This document shows positions 10,211 to 17,471 of a stretch of 64,000 nucleotides of DNA, one piece after another. Each line of letters begins with the position of its first letter. Position 1 is the stretch's first letter. A model generated the notes under the pieces. The model had not been told where the DNA came from. It did not search any database and saw only the letters and a list, made by a program, of their open reading frames with translations. The stretch spans positions 171,176-235,175 of the forward strand of contig JADKDM010000005.1 of the NCBI GenBank assembly GCA_016714565.1. Direction: 5' to 3'. Position numbers and translations under genes: made by a program. The DNA is from Candidatus Villigracilis propinquus (GTDB lineage: Bacteria; Chloroflexota; Anaerolineae; Anaerolineales; Villigracilaceae).

Positions 10211-10238
10211 GGAAAGGCGCAGCCTTTCCTTTCTGTTT
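10211..10238 (+). terminator. Rho-independent terminator after the Ser/Thr kinase
   Basis: GGAAAGGC and GCCTTTCC form an 8-bp stem with a 3-base loop, followed by TTTCTGTTT. It lies 20 bases after the stop codon. Confidence 0.75.
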
Positions 10239-10284
10239 CAGGGCATTTGTTTCTGCATTGTAAATAATTCTTACACTCCTCTTA

Positions 10285-10313
10285 TTGACTTCCCTTTTTT
10301 GCACTGTTATCAT
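10285..10313 (+). promoter_or_regulatory. Sigma70-type promoter of the hrcA-grpE-dnaK-dnaJ operon
   Basis: TTGACT (10285-10290) and TATCAT (10308-10313) are separated by exactly 17 bases. The predicted start of transcription, near 10320, is a few bases before the CIRCE operator, the arrangement expected for HrcA repression. Confidence 0.75.
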
Positions 10314-10326
10314 TATTGCACGATAA

Positions 10327-10353
10327 ATAGCACTCTCAAATTGGGAGTGCTAA
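10327..10353. promoter_or_regulatory. CIRCE operator (HrcA binding site)
   Basis: TAGCACTC and GAGTGCTA are separated by nine bases (arms 10328-10335 and 10345-10352), matching the CIRCE consensus TTAGCACTC-N9-GAGTGCTAA except for the outermost left base. HrcA binds it to repress the chaperone operon under non-stress conditions. The right arm includes the GGGAG that is the only good ribosome-binding site for hrcA. Confidence 0.95.
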
Positions 10354-10356
10354 ATT

Positions 10357-11400
10357 GTGAATATGAGCACCCTAACCGAACGCCAGAAGACCCTGCTTCT
10401 TCTAATTATCCGTGATTACATTGAATCCGCTCAGCCGGTTGGCTCGAAGCGGCTTACGGAACATTATCACCTTGGGCTTTCGGCGGCCACTATCCGAAAT
10501 GAGATGGCGGCGCTCACGGAAATGGGTTACCTGCGCCAGCCTCACACCTCGGCGGGACGCGTCCCTTCAGAGGAAGGCTATCGTTATTTCGTCAGCCAGA
10601 TGATGCAGGATGCGGAATTGCCCGAAAGCGTGCAGCACACCATCTCGCATCAGTTTTATCAGTCCCGCGCCGACATGGATCAGTGGATGACCCTCGCGGC
10701 ATCCATCCTTGCCACTCAATCGCAGGGAGTTTCGGTGGTCACGGCTCCACATGCAGAGCAGTCCAGGTACAAGCATGTTGAGTTGATCTCGACTCAGGGC
10801 CGGCAGATTCTCATGGTGCTGGTGATGGCGGGTGGGGAAGTGTCCCAGCAGATCCTCACGCTGACGGAACCCGTCCCGCAGGAGCGACTCAGCCAAACCG
10901 CCGCGCGTCTTAACGCCCTGTTAGCTGGTCTGGCCGTGGACGCAATTTCCTCGCTGACAAATCGACCTGACCCGCTCGATCAGGATATCCTCATCCTTAT
11001 CGTTCAGGATATGCGTAACTCGGCAAGCCGTGTATCTGGTGAAATCTACACGGACGGCTTGACCAACGTCTTGAGTGAACCCGAATTCTCAGGTTCGGGT
11101 GAAGCTCGCAAGACCTTGAAACTTTTTGAAGAACGAACCACCTTGCAAGACTTATTAGCACGCACCACCAACAACAGCAACATCGGTGGGCTGCAAGTCT
11201 TGATCGGCGGCGAAGGCGAACTGGATGAACTCCGTCAATGCTCGATGGTGATCGCCAGATACGGTGTCCCTGGCATGGCAACCGGCACATTAGGTGTGCT
11301 TGGGCCGATGAGAATGTCCTATGCAAAGACCATCCCCACAGTGAGATATGTCGCTGGGTTGTTAAGTGATTTGGTGAACGATACGATTTCGGGTGAGTAA
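10357..11400 (+). CDS. hrcA: Heat-inducible transcription repressor HrcA
   Basis: 347 residues, normal for HrcA. The N-terminal winged helix is clear (SAATIRNEMAALTEMGYL and QPHTSAGRVPSEEGYRYFV), followed by the GAF-like dimerisation core and the C-terminal motif (VLGPMRMSYAKTIPTVRYVA). HrcA binds CIRCE and is kept active by the GroE chaperonin, so misfolded proteins relieve repression. GTG at 10357 lies 9 bases after GGGAG; ATG at 10363 is the alternative. It is the first gene of the operon and is autoregulated through the CIRCE site directly upstream. Confidence 0.95.
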   Translation: MNMSTLTERQKTLLLLIIRDYIESAQPVGSKRLTEHYHLGLSAATIRNEMAALTEMGYLRQPHTSAGRVPSEEGYRYFVSQMMQDAELPESVQHTISHQFYQSRADMDQWMTLAASILATQSQGVSVVTAPHAEQSRYKHVELISTQGRQILMVLVMAGGEVSQQILTLTEPVPQERLSQTAARLNALLAGLAVDAISSLTNRPDPLDQDILILIVQDMRNSASRVSGEIYTDGLTNVLSEPEFSGSGEARKTLKLFEERTTLQDLLARTTNNSNIGGLQVLIGGEGELDELRQCSMVIARYGVPGMATGTLGVLGPMRMSYAKTIPTVRYVAGLLSDLVNDTISGE

Positions 11401-11408
11401 AAAAATCA

Positions 11409-11500
11409 CGTCATTGCGGGCGCTCTTGTTCTTCGCCCGAAGCAATCTCCGCATAGTTAGAGATTGCTTCGTCGGGAAAAGCACCCTCCTCGCAATGACG
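11409..11500. repeat. Nested inverted repeat with CGTCATTGCG ends (MITE/REP-like)
   Basis: The outer arms CGTCATTGCG (11409-11418) and CGCAATGACG (11491-11500) are perfect, and the inner arms GAAGCAATCTC (11439-11449) and GAGATTGCTTC (11460-11470) are perfect as well. This motif combination recurs in many unrelated bacterial genomes as an interspersed palindromic element. It sits between hrcA and grpE in the transcribed operon, so it will form RNA structure between the two genes. Confidence 0.8.
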
Positions 11501-11522
11501 TAAAACAACGAGAGTGAGAAAC

Positions 11523-12068
11523 ATGTCAAAAGCGAAAGATAGACAGGACGAATTCAATGAGAATCAAGCCGCAGCGGAAGAAATGCCCGTTGAATCCGAT
11601 CAGGCGTCGGCGGAGCGTGAGGCGTTGATCAATCAATTGAAAGAAGCTGAAGCCAAAGTCGTCGAATATAAAGATGGCTGGGCGAGGTCTCAGGCTGAAT
11701 TCCAAAATTATAGAAAGCGTATTGAACGCGACAACGAGATGATGTTTGCCAGCATGAAAGGCGACATCATCAAGAAGGTTTTGCCTGCTCTCGATGATCT
11801 GGAACGCGCTTTGGCGAACCGCCCCGCGGATGATGCATGGGCAAGCGGCATTGAGTTGATCGCGCGCAAGATGCAGAATATTTTGGAAGGCGAAGGTCTG
11901 AAGCGTATTGATGCAAAAGGCAAACCTTTTGACCCGAACTTCCACGAAGCGATCTCGCACGAACCGAACAATGACGTTGAAAGCGAACACGTCATCGATG
12001 TGGTGCAAAATGGATACATGCTCGGCGAACGAGTGATACGACCTGCCCTTGTAAGGGTGGCGCAATAA
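11523..12068 (+). CDS. grpE: Nucleotide exchange factor GrpE
   Basis: GrpE releases ADP from DnaK and resets the chaperone cycle. The protein (~181 residues) has an acidic N-terminus, a long coiled coil (about 35-80), the conserved FQNYRKRIERD segment, and a C-terminal beta domain ending with the HVIDVVQNGYMLGERVIRPA signature that contacts the DnaK nucleotide domain. ATG at 11523 is preferred to a GTG at 11514. Lies between hrcA and dnaK in the heat-shock operon. Confidence 0.95.
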   Translation: MSKAKDRQDEFNENQAAAEEMPVESDQASAEREALINQLKEAEAKVVEYKDGWARSQAEFQNYRKRIERDNEMMFASMKGDIIKKVLPALDDLERALANRPADDAWASGIELIARKMQNILEGEGLKRIDAKGKPFDPNFHEAISHEPNNDVESEHVIDVVQNGYMLGERVIRPALVRVAQ

Positions 12069-12074
12069 ACTGGT

Positions 12075-12145
12075 AAGTTGAAATGTTGGAAGGTTTACAA
12101 GTTGAACCCCAACTTTCAGACCTGACAACTTTCAAACTTTAAACG
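12075..12145. repeat. Degenerate AAGTTGAAA-word hairpin between grpE and dnaK
   Basis: Words of the type AAGTTGAAATGTTGGAAGG on the left are mirrored on the right by CTGACAACTTTCAAACTT. The fold is imperfect but spans nearly the whole gap. Related words recur at 14045-14089 and 19400-19450. Confidence 0.55.
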
Positions 12146-12153
12146 AGGAACTC

Positions 12154-14040
12154 ATGGCAAAAATCATTGGTATTGATCTAGGTACGACCAACTCGGTAGC
12201 CGCTGTTATGTCTGGCGGGGAGCCGATTGTGATCCCCTCTGCGGAAGGTGAACGGCTTGTCCCTTCTGTGGTGGCGATGAATAAGAACGGCGAGCGTTTG
12301 GTGGGACGTGTGGCGCGCAATCAGGCGATCACGAATCCGCAGAATACGATTTTCTCGGTCAAGCGTTTTATGGGACGCAAGTCTGATGACCCCGAAGTGG
12401 AACGCACCCGCAAGCGTGTGCCGTATGCCGTCAATGGCGCGGAAAACGGCGATGTGCGCGTGGCCCTCGGTGACAAAGATTATTCTGCGCCCGAGGTTTC
12501 CGCGATGATCCTTGCGAAAATCAAGGCAGATGCGGAAGCGTATTTGGGTGAAACGATCACGCAAGCGGTCATCACAGTCCCTGCGTATTTCAACGATGCA
12601 CAGCGCAATGCTACGAAAGATGCTGGCAAGATCGCTGGTCTCGAAGTGCTTCGTATCATCAACGAACCTACTGCTTCGTCTTTGGCTTATGGACTTGATA
12701 AGAAAAAGAATGAAGTTATTGTTGTGTATGATCTCGGCGGCGGTACATTTGACGTTTCCATTTTGGATGTGGGCGACGGCGTGTTCCAGGTGCGTGCTAC
12801 GAGCGGTGATACCTTCCTCGGCGGCGATGATTTCGATCTGCGCATCATGGATCATTTGATCGAGACCTTCAAGAAAGACAACGGCATTGACCTGAACAAT
12901 GACCGTCAGGCTTTACAGCGTTTGAAGGAAGCTTCTGAGAAAGCCAAGATCGAACTTTCCACTGTAATGCAAACTGAGATCAACCTGCCTTACTTGACTG
13001 CGGATGCAAGCGGCCCCAAACATTTAGTGATGACCATGACCCGCGCCAAGCTCGAACAAATTACAGCGGATCTTGTCGACCGGACAATTGCTCCTGTCAA
13101 ACAGGCATTGGCTGACGCTGGATTAAATGCCGGCAACATCGATGAGATCGTTCTGGTGGGCGGCATGACCCGTATGCCCGCCATTCAAGACCGCGTACGC
13201 GCTTTCTTCGGCAAAGACCCGCACAAAGGCGTGAATCCTGACGAAGTCGTTGCGATTGGCGCGGCAATTCAAGCAGGCGTGCTCGGTGGGGAAGTGAAGG
13301 ATATTCTTCTCCTCGATGTGGCTCCGCTGACTTTGGCGATCGAAACGTTGGGCGGTGTTGCCACGGCTCAAATTGAACGCAATACAACCATCCCGACCCG
13401 CCGCTCGCAGGTGTTTTCAACCGCAGGTGACAACCAGACTCAGGTTGAAATCCATGTTTTGCAAGGCGAACGTCCGATGGCGAATGATAATAAGTCGTTG
13501 GGTAAATTCATTTTGGATGGCATTCCGCCTTCCCCGCGCGGCGTCCCGCAAATTGAGGTGACCTTCGATGTGGATGCGAACGGCATTTTGAAAGTCAGCG
13601 CGAAAGACAAGGCGACTGGACGTTCACAACACATTACGATCACAGCTTCCTCTGGTTTGAGCGACAGCGAAGTCGAGAAGATGCGCAAGGATGCGGAAGC
13701 ACATGCTGAAGATGACCGCAAACGTAAGGATTTGATCGAAGCACGCAACAATGCAGATAACACGGCCTATGCCGCCGATAAAGCTCTGCGCGAATTCGGT
13801 GACAAAGTTCCTACAGACTTGAGAAGCGAAGTTGAAACCAAGACTGCCGAAGTCAAGTCACTGGCGCAGGGCGAAGATGTAGAGAAGATCAAAGCCGCTA
13901 CGGAAGCGTTGGGGCTGGCCATTCAAAAGATTGGCGCATCTGTCTATGAGCAGAATCCACAGTCGGCTGAGGGCGAAGCGGGTTCTAATCCAAATCAAGA
14001 TGCTGGGCCAGATGTTGTCGATGGTGAAGTGAAGGAGTAA
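12154..14040 (+). CDS. dnaK: Hsp70 chaperone DnaK
   Basis: 628 residues. ATPase motifs are complete: IIGIDLGTTNSVAAV at the N-terminus, VYDLGGGTFDVSIL near 195, and VLVGGMTRMPAIQ near 330. The linker DILLLDVAPLTLAIET leads to the beta-sandwich substrate domain and a helical lid. The tail is Gly/Asp/Glu-rich and ends GEVKE. It binds exposed hydrophobic segments of unfolded proteins, with DnaJ stimulating ATP hydrolysis and GrpE exchanging nucleotide. ATG at 12154 follows GAGGAACTC. Confidence 0.97.
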   Translation: MAKIIGIDLGTTNSVAAVMSGGEPIVIPSAEGERLVPSVVAMNKNGERLVGRVARNQAITNPQNTIFSVKRFMGRKSDDPEVERTRKRVPYAVNGAENGDVRVALGDKDYSAPEVSAMILAKIKADAEAYLGETITQAVITVPAYFNDAQRNATKDAGKIAGLEVLRIINEPTASSLAYGLDKKKNEVIVVYDLGGGTFDVSILDVGDGVFQVRATSGDTFLGGDDFDLRIMDHLIETFKKDNGIDLNNDRQALQRLKEASEKAKIELSTVMQTEINLPYLTADASGPKHLVMTMTRAKLEQITADLVDRTIAPVKQALADAGLNAGNIDEIVLVGGMTRMPAIQDRVRAFFGKDPHKGVNPDEVVAIGAAIQAGVLGGEVKDILLLDVAPLTLAIETLGGVATAQIERNTTIPTRRSQVFSTAGDNQTQVEIHVLQGERPMANDNKSLGKFILDGIPPSPRGVPQIEVTFDVDANGILKVSAKDKATGRSQHITITASSGLSDSEVEKMRKDAEAHAEDDRKRKDLIEARNNADNTAYAADKALREFGDKVPTDLRSEVETKTAEVKSLAQGEDVEKIKAATEALGLAIQKIGASVYEQNPQSAEGEAGSNPNQDAGPDVVDGEVKE

Positions 14041-14044
14041 GTCC

Positions 14045-14089
14045 AGTTGAAGGTCAAGGTCGAAAGTCAAAGACCTGTGACCTTCAACT
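14045..14089. repeat. Perfect-armed hairpin between dnaK and dnaJ
   Basis: AGTTGAAGGTCA (14045-14056) and TGACCTTCAACT (14078-14089) form a perfect 12-bp stem. The loop contains further copies of the same words. The same AAGGTTGAAGGTCA vocabulary appears before recR at 19400-19450. No strong T-run follows, so it may be an RNA processing or stability element within the operon rather than a terminator. Confidence 0.65.
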
Positions 14090-14104
14090 TTTGACCATCT
14101 TATT

Positions 14105-15226
14105 ATGAGCAACCAAGATTATTACGAAACTTTAGGCGTGGGACGGAACGCGAGCGATGACGAGATCAAAGCCGCGTTTCGTAAACTCGCGCGCCAGTAT
14201 CACCCCGATGTAAGCAAGGAAGAACACGCCGAAGAAAAGTTCAAGGAAATCAACGAGGCGTATGGCGTGCTTTCGGATTCTGAGAAGCGCGCGCGATATG
14301 ACCGCTTTGGCAAAGAAGGACTCGGCGGTATGGGCGGCGGAGGTCAGCGTGATTACACGGTGGACTTCTCTGATATCTTCGATGAGCTTTTTGGCGGGTT
14401 TGGATTCTCTTCAGGCCGCCGCTCGCGTAAATCTCCGCGCCGTGGACGTGACTTGCAGATGCAGGTCACATTGACGTTTGAAGAAGCCGTCTTTGGCGTG
14501 GACAAAGAAATTGAATTTTCGCGTGATGAAACGTGTTCGCATTGTCACGGCAATGGTGCGGAACCCGGCACATCGCCAGTGAAATGCACCACTTGTGGCG
14601 GGCAGGGTGAAGTGCGTCAGGTACGCCAGACCTTTTTGGGTCAGATGGTGCAGACTGCGACATGCCCAACTTGTAACGGACGCGGCGAGATGATCTCGTC
14701 TCCGTGCAAGACTTGTCACGGCAATGGACTTGAGCGCAAGAAGATCAAGAAGAAGGTGCAGATTCCCGCTGGCGTGGATGTTGGTACGCAGATCCGCTTG
14801 ACGGGGGAGGGTGCTCCTGGTGAGAATGGCGGCCCGCAGGGAAGCCTGTTCCTCGTGTTGGATGTGAAACCGCATCAGTTCTTCAAGCGCCGTGAGAATG
14901 ATCTGGTCTTGAATCTTGACATCAATGTGGCGCAAGCTGTGTTGGGCGCGGAAGTTTCCGTACCTACCATCGATGGCGATGAGAAGTTACATATCCCAGC
15001 AGGTACCCAGCCTGGCAAGGTGTTTACGCTTAAGAACAAAGGCGTGCCTTATCTGCGCCGCAAAGACCGCGGTAATCAATTGGTGATCGTGAATGTGGCT
15101 GTCCCAACCAAACTGACAAAAGAACAGCGCGAGTTGTTCGAGAAGTTGGCTGAGAGCTTGGGTACCACGGTCAAGCCTCAGGAAAAGGGATTTTTGGATT
15201 GGTTGAATGAGACGTTGGGCGGGTAA
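14105..15226 (+). CDS. dnaJ: Chaperone DnaJ
   Basis: 373 residues, type I DnaJ. The J domain (1-70) has the HPD motif (YHPDVSKEE). A Gly-rich linker (GGMGGGGQ) and then a zinc-finger region with four CxxCxGxG-type modules (CSHCHGNG, CTTCGGQG, CPTCNGRG, CKTCHGNG) precede the C-terminal substrate-binding domains. It delivers clients to DnaK and stimulates its ATPase. Last gene of the heat-shock operon, followed by a terminator. Confidence 0.97.
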   Translation: MSNQDYYETLGVGRNASDDEIKAAFRKLARQYHPDVSKEEHAEEKFKEINEAYGVLSDSEKRARYDRFGKEGLGGMGGGGQRDYTVDFSDIFDELFGGFGFSSGRRSRKSPRRGRDLQMQVTLTFEEAVFGVDKEIEFSRDETCSHCHGNGAEPGTSPVKCTTCGGQGEVRQVRQTFLGQMVQTATCPTCNGRGEMISSPCKTCHGNGLERKKIKKKVQIPAGVDVGTQIRLTGEGAPGENGGPQGSLFLVLDVKPHQFFKRRENDLVLNLDINVAQAVLGAEVSVPTIDGDEKLHIPAGTQPGKVFTLKNKGVPYLRRKDRGNQLVIVNVAVPTKLTKEQRELFEKLAESLGTTVKPQEKGFLDWLNETLGG

Positions 15227-15262
15227 GTGGAGTGAGAAGTGACGAGTAAAAAGTAATAAGTG

Positions 15263-15294
15263 ACGAGCGGATGAGAGTCTGCTCGTTTTTTTTA
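15263..15294 (+). terminator. Rho-independent terminator of the heat-shock operon
   Basis: ACGAGC (15263-15268) pairs with GCTCGT (15281-15286), followed by a run of eight T. It lies 37 bases after the dnaJ stop, within a gap otherwise filled by GTGAGAAGTGACGAG-type words. Confidence 0.75.
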
Positions 15295-15298
15295 TTGG

Positions 15299-15369
15299 AC
15301 GATAGACCACGGACGATTGACGACCAAACATTGTTCATGGTTTGTCGTTCGTCGTTCGTGGTCTATCGT
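15299..15369. repeat. Long hairpin of ACGATAGACCACG words
   Basis: ACGATAGACCACG (15299-15311) is perfectly mirrored by CGTGGTCTATCGT (15357-15369); the inner sequence continues to pair with few mismatches, giving a ~70-base hairpin. The same words recur at 15844-15899 and 56567-56599, each time in a gap between genes. Confidence 0.75.
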
Positions 15370-15385
15370 CTATTGTTATAATGCC

Positions 15386-15844
15386 ATGATGAAAATATTG
15401 TTACGAATCTGGCGTATGCTGCCATTGTGGGTGCATTTTTTTGCGGCGAAACTGGTGCGTCCCAGATTCCGTGCGGCGGTGGCGGCTTTGATATTCGATG
15501 AGCAGGGAAGAATTCTGCTTTTCAAACACACGTATCGAAAATTCGAGTGGGGCATTCCAGCAGGTGGACTTGAACATCGCGAGCAGCCCGCGGATGCGAT
15601 TGTCCGCGAGTTTCGTGAAGAGACGAGTATGCAAATTGAAATTGAGCGCTTGCTCACTGTGGTCAGTGCGAGGGAAGATCATCACATCAGCATGGTGTAT
15701 CTGTGCAGGATTTTTAGCGGGGAGTTCAAAGAGTCCCTTGAGATTTCGGAGATGAAGTATTTTTCCGTGGATGACTTGCCCGCCATGATGCTCACAACGG
15801 AGAAAGAATTGATAAAATGGGCGGTGAAGGAAATTCGACGATAG
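15386..15844 (+). CDS. Nudix hydrolase
   Basis: About 152 residues from ATG 15386. The Nudix box is visible as GGLEHREQ...REFREETSM; its usual glycine before the last hydrophobic residue is replaced by serine. The N-terminus is hydrophobic and basic (LLRIWRMLPLWVHFFAAK) and could associate with the membrane. Nudix enzymes cleave nucleoside diphosphates linked to another moiety; the substrate is not predictable. Flanked on both sides by the GACGATGGAC-type hairpins. Confidence 0.8.
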   Translation: MMKILLRIWRMLPLWVHFFAAKLVRPRFRAAVAALIFDEQGRILLFKHTYRKFEWGIPAGGLEHREQPADAIVREFREETSMQIEIERLLTVVSAREDHHISMVYLCRIFSGEFKESLEISEMKYFSVDDLPAMMLTTEKELIKWAVKEIRR

Positions 15845-15899
15845 ACGATGGACGGTAGACCACGTTTTTTCCATCGTCCACGGTCCATTGTCCATCGTC
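15844..15899. repeat. Hairpin of GACGATGGAC words
   Basis: GACGATGGAC (15844-15853) is mirrored by GTCCATCGTC (15890-15899), with more pairing inside. The left arm begins at the last base of the Nudix stop codon. Same vocabulary as 15299-15369. Confidence 0.7.
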
Positions 15900-15937
15900 A
15901 GTTATTTACAAATCCGTTTTTACAAGGCAGATAAAAA

Positions 15938-16849
15938 ATGAATTGGTTGGAAGTTTCTTTGACTGTGGACGGCGAACTCGCCGAGTCCGTTGCGGATGTG
16001 CTGGCACGGTTTGCGCCCAACGGCGTGATGACCGAACAGGGTGTGAAATTCAATGATGAAGAGGATGAAGGGACTGCGACAGGTCCCATCACCGTCCGCG
16101 CCTATTTGGAAGTGAACGATCAACTCGAGGAAACCCGGCAGAAGCTCGAAGAGTCGCTGTATTTTTTGGGGATGATCAAGCCTTTACCCGTCCCTGCCTA
16201 CAAGCAGATCGCGGATCAAAACTGGATGGAAGCCTGGAAGCAGCACTACAAGCCGATCCTCATCGGACAGAGACTCCTCATCCTGCCTGCCTGGCTTGAA
16301 TCTCCTGAACCGAAGCGCATCCCGATCAAGATTGACCCTGGCATGGCGTTTGGGACGGGGACACATCCAACGACGCAGTTGTGTTTGGAGTTGATGGAGG
16401 TTTCTACTGACCACCGACCACTGACCACTGTGATTGATGTCGGCTGCGGTTCGGGCATCCTCTCGATTGCGGCAATTAAACTTGGAGCAAAGTCCGTCCT
16501 CGGCGTGGATATTGACATTGAGTCCGTCAAGAACTCGCGCGAGAACGCGGATACCAACGGGGTGGGGGAGGAACTACTGCTCGGGCAGGGGTCAGTGACC
16601 GAGGTTTTGAGTGGCAGCTTCCAGTTTAAGTCCGCGCCGCTGGTGGTGGCGAATATCCTCGGGCCGATCCTTATCCGTCTCTTTGACGCAGGTCTTGCAG
16701 ACCTGGTCGAGCCTACTGGCGAGATCATTTTGAGTGGAATCCTCGATCATCAGGCGGAATCTGTCATTGCGGCGGGAGAAGCCAAAGGGTTGAAGCGAAA
16801 CGACCAGCGTCAAATTGGTGATTGGGTTGCGATTTCGTTGAAACGTTAA
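15938..16849 (+). CDS. prmA: Ribosomal protein L11 methyltransferase
   Basis: 303 residues with the PrmA layout: N-terminal substrate-recognition domain beginning MNWLEVSLTVDGELAE, the segment FGTGTHPTTQLCLELM, and an SAM-binding Rossmann fold with IDVGCGSGILSIAA and VVANILGPILIRL (the NxLxxPL-like catalytic loop). It methylates lysines and the N-terminus of ribosomal protein L11. Location soon after dnaJ is common in bacteria. The last codons overlap a tandem AAACGTT repeat. Confidence 0.93.
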   Translation: MNWLEVSLTVDGELAESVADVLARFAPNGVMTEQGVKFNDEEDEGTATGPITVRAYLEVNDQLEETRQKLEESLYFLGMIKPLPVPAYKQIADQNWMEAWKQHYKPILIGQRLLILPAWLESPEPKRIPIKIDPGMAFGTGTHPTTQLCLELMEVSTDHRPLTTVIDVGCGSGILSIAAIKLGAKSVLGVDIDIESVKNSRENADTNGVGEELLLGQGSVTEVLSGSFQFKSAPLVVANILGPILIRLFDAGLADLVEPTGEIILSGILDHQAESVIAAGEAKGLKRNDQRQIGDWVAISLKR

Positions 16850-16871
16850 AACGTTCAAACGTTGAAACGTT
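16841..16871. repeat. Four tandem copies of an 8-base NAAACGTT unit
   Basis: AAACGTT begins at 16841, 16849, 16857 and 16865, an exact 8-base period with one variable base. AACGTT is itself a palindrome. The first copy lies in the prmA stop region, the rest in the gap before the lamin-tail gene. Confidence 0.85.
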
Positions 16872-16892
16872 TTGTGCTATCATCAACCATCT

Positions 16893-17387
16893 ATGGATCG
16901 TCGAAAGCTCATCCAATACCTGCTTCTCAATATCTTTGTCTCGGCGAGTGTGACAGGGACGATCCTGTTCTGGTATGACCGCAATTCCCGTGCCACGAAC
17001 CTGCCCTCGGTTCAGCAGGCCGCGCCCGTTAGCGGCAGTGATGCGTCTTTCACGCCCAACGCTGAATTGCAGACGGATATTCTTGTCAAGATCAGCAGCG
17101 TGGTCGGTGCAGGGACGTTCACTTCCGAGATCGTCGTGATCAAATTCGAAGGCGAAGGCCAGTTGGATTTGGCATCATGGCAATTGAAAGACGAAGACGG
17201 TAACACATTCACTTTCCCCGAAATCATGCTATACCCAAATGGAGCCGTTCAAGTCCACACAACCACTGGTACAGATACCGTCATTGACCTCTATTGGGGT
17301 ATAGGCGACGCCGTATGGAGTTCTGGAGAGAATGCCCGCCTTTTTGATTCTCAAGGCAACCTGAGAGCCGTGTATCGAGTTCCTTAA
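16893..17387 (+). CDS. Membrane-anchored lamin-tail (LTD) domain protein
   Basis: About 164 residues from MDRRKLIQ. A signal-anchor helix (YLLLNIFVSASVTGTILFWY) is followed by a Ser/Pro linker and one LTD-type immunoglobulin-like domain: VVIKFEGEGQLDLASWQLKD, then FTFPEIMLYPNGAVQVHT and WSSGENARLFDSQG. LTD domains in bacteria occur on secreted or surface proteins and probably bind other proteins or cell-wall material. ATG at 16893 is preferred over 16872 because it directly precedes the basic start of the signal anchor. Confidence 0.75.
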   Translation: MDRRKLIQYLLLNIFVSASVTGTILFWYDRNSRATNLPSVQQAAPVSGSDASFTPNAELQTDILVKISSVVGAGTFTSEIVVIKFEGEGQLDLASWQLKDEDGNTFTFPEIMLYPNGAVQVHTTTGTDTVIDLYWGIGDAVWSSGENARLFDSQGNLRAVYRVP

Positions 17388-17390
17388 TCA

Positions 17391-17467
17391 GTTGACGGTA
17401 GTTAGTTGGTGGTTGACAGTTAATCATCAGCTACAAACCGCCAACTACCAACCGCAAACCACCAACT
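17391..17467. repeat. Hairpin of AGTTGGTGGTT words upstream of dnaX
   Basis: AGTTGGTGGTT (17404-17414) pairs with AACCACCAACT (17457-17467); further degenerate copies (GTTGACAGTT, CCAACTACCAACC) fill both arms. The right arm ends 4 bases before the dnaX ATG, so no normal ribosome-binding site is visible for dnaX and the hairpin could affect its translation. Confidence 0.65.
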
Positions 17468-17471
17468 AAAA

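Noticed and set aside
11405..11503. Considered as a CRISPR remnant or transposon end
   Set aside because: There is a single nested palindrome, no direct repeat-spacer pattern and no transposase nearby.
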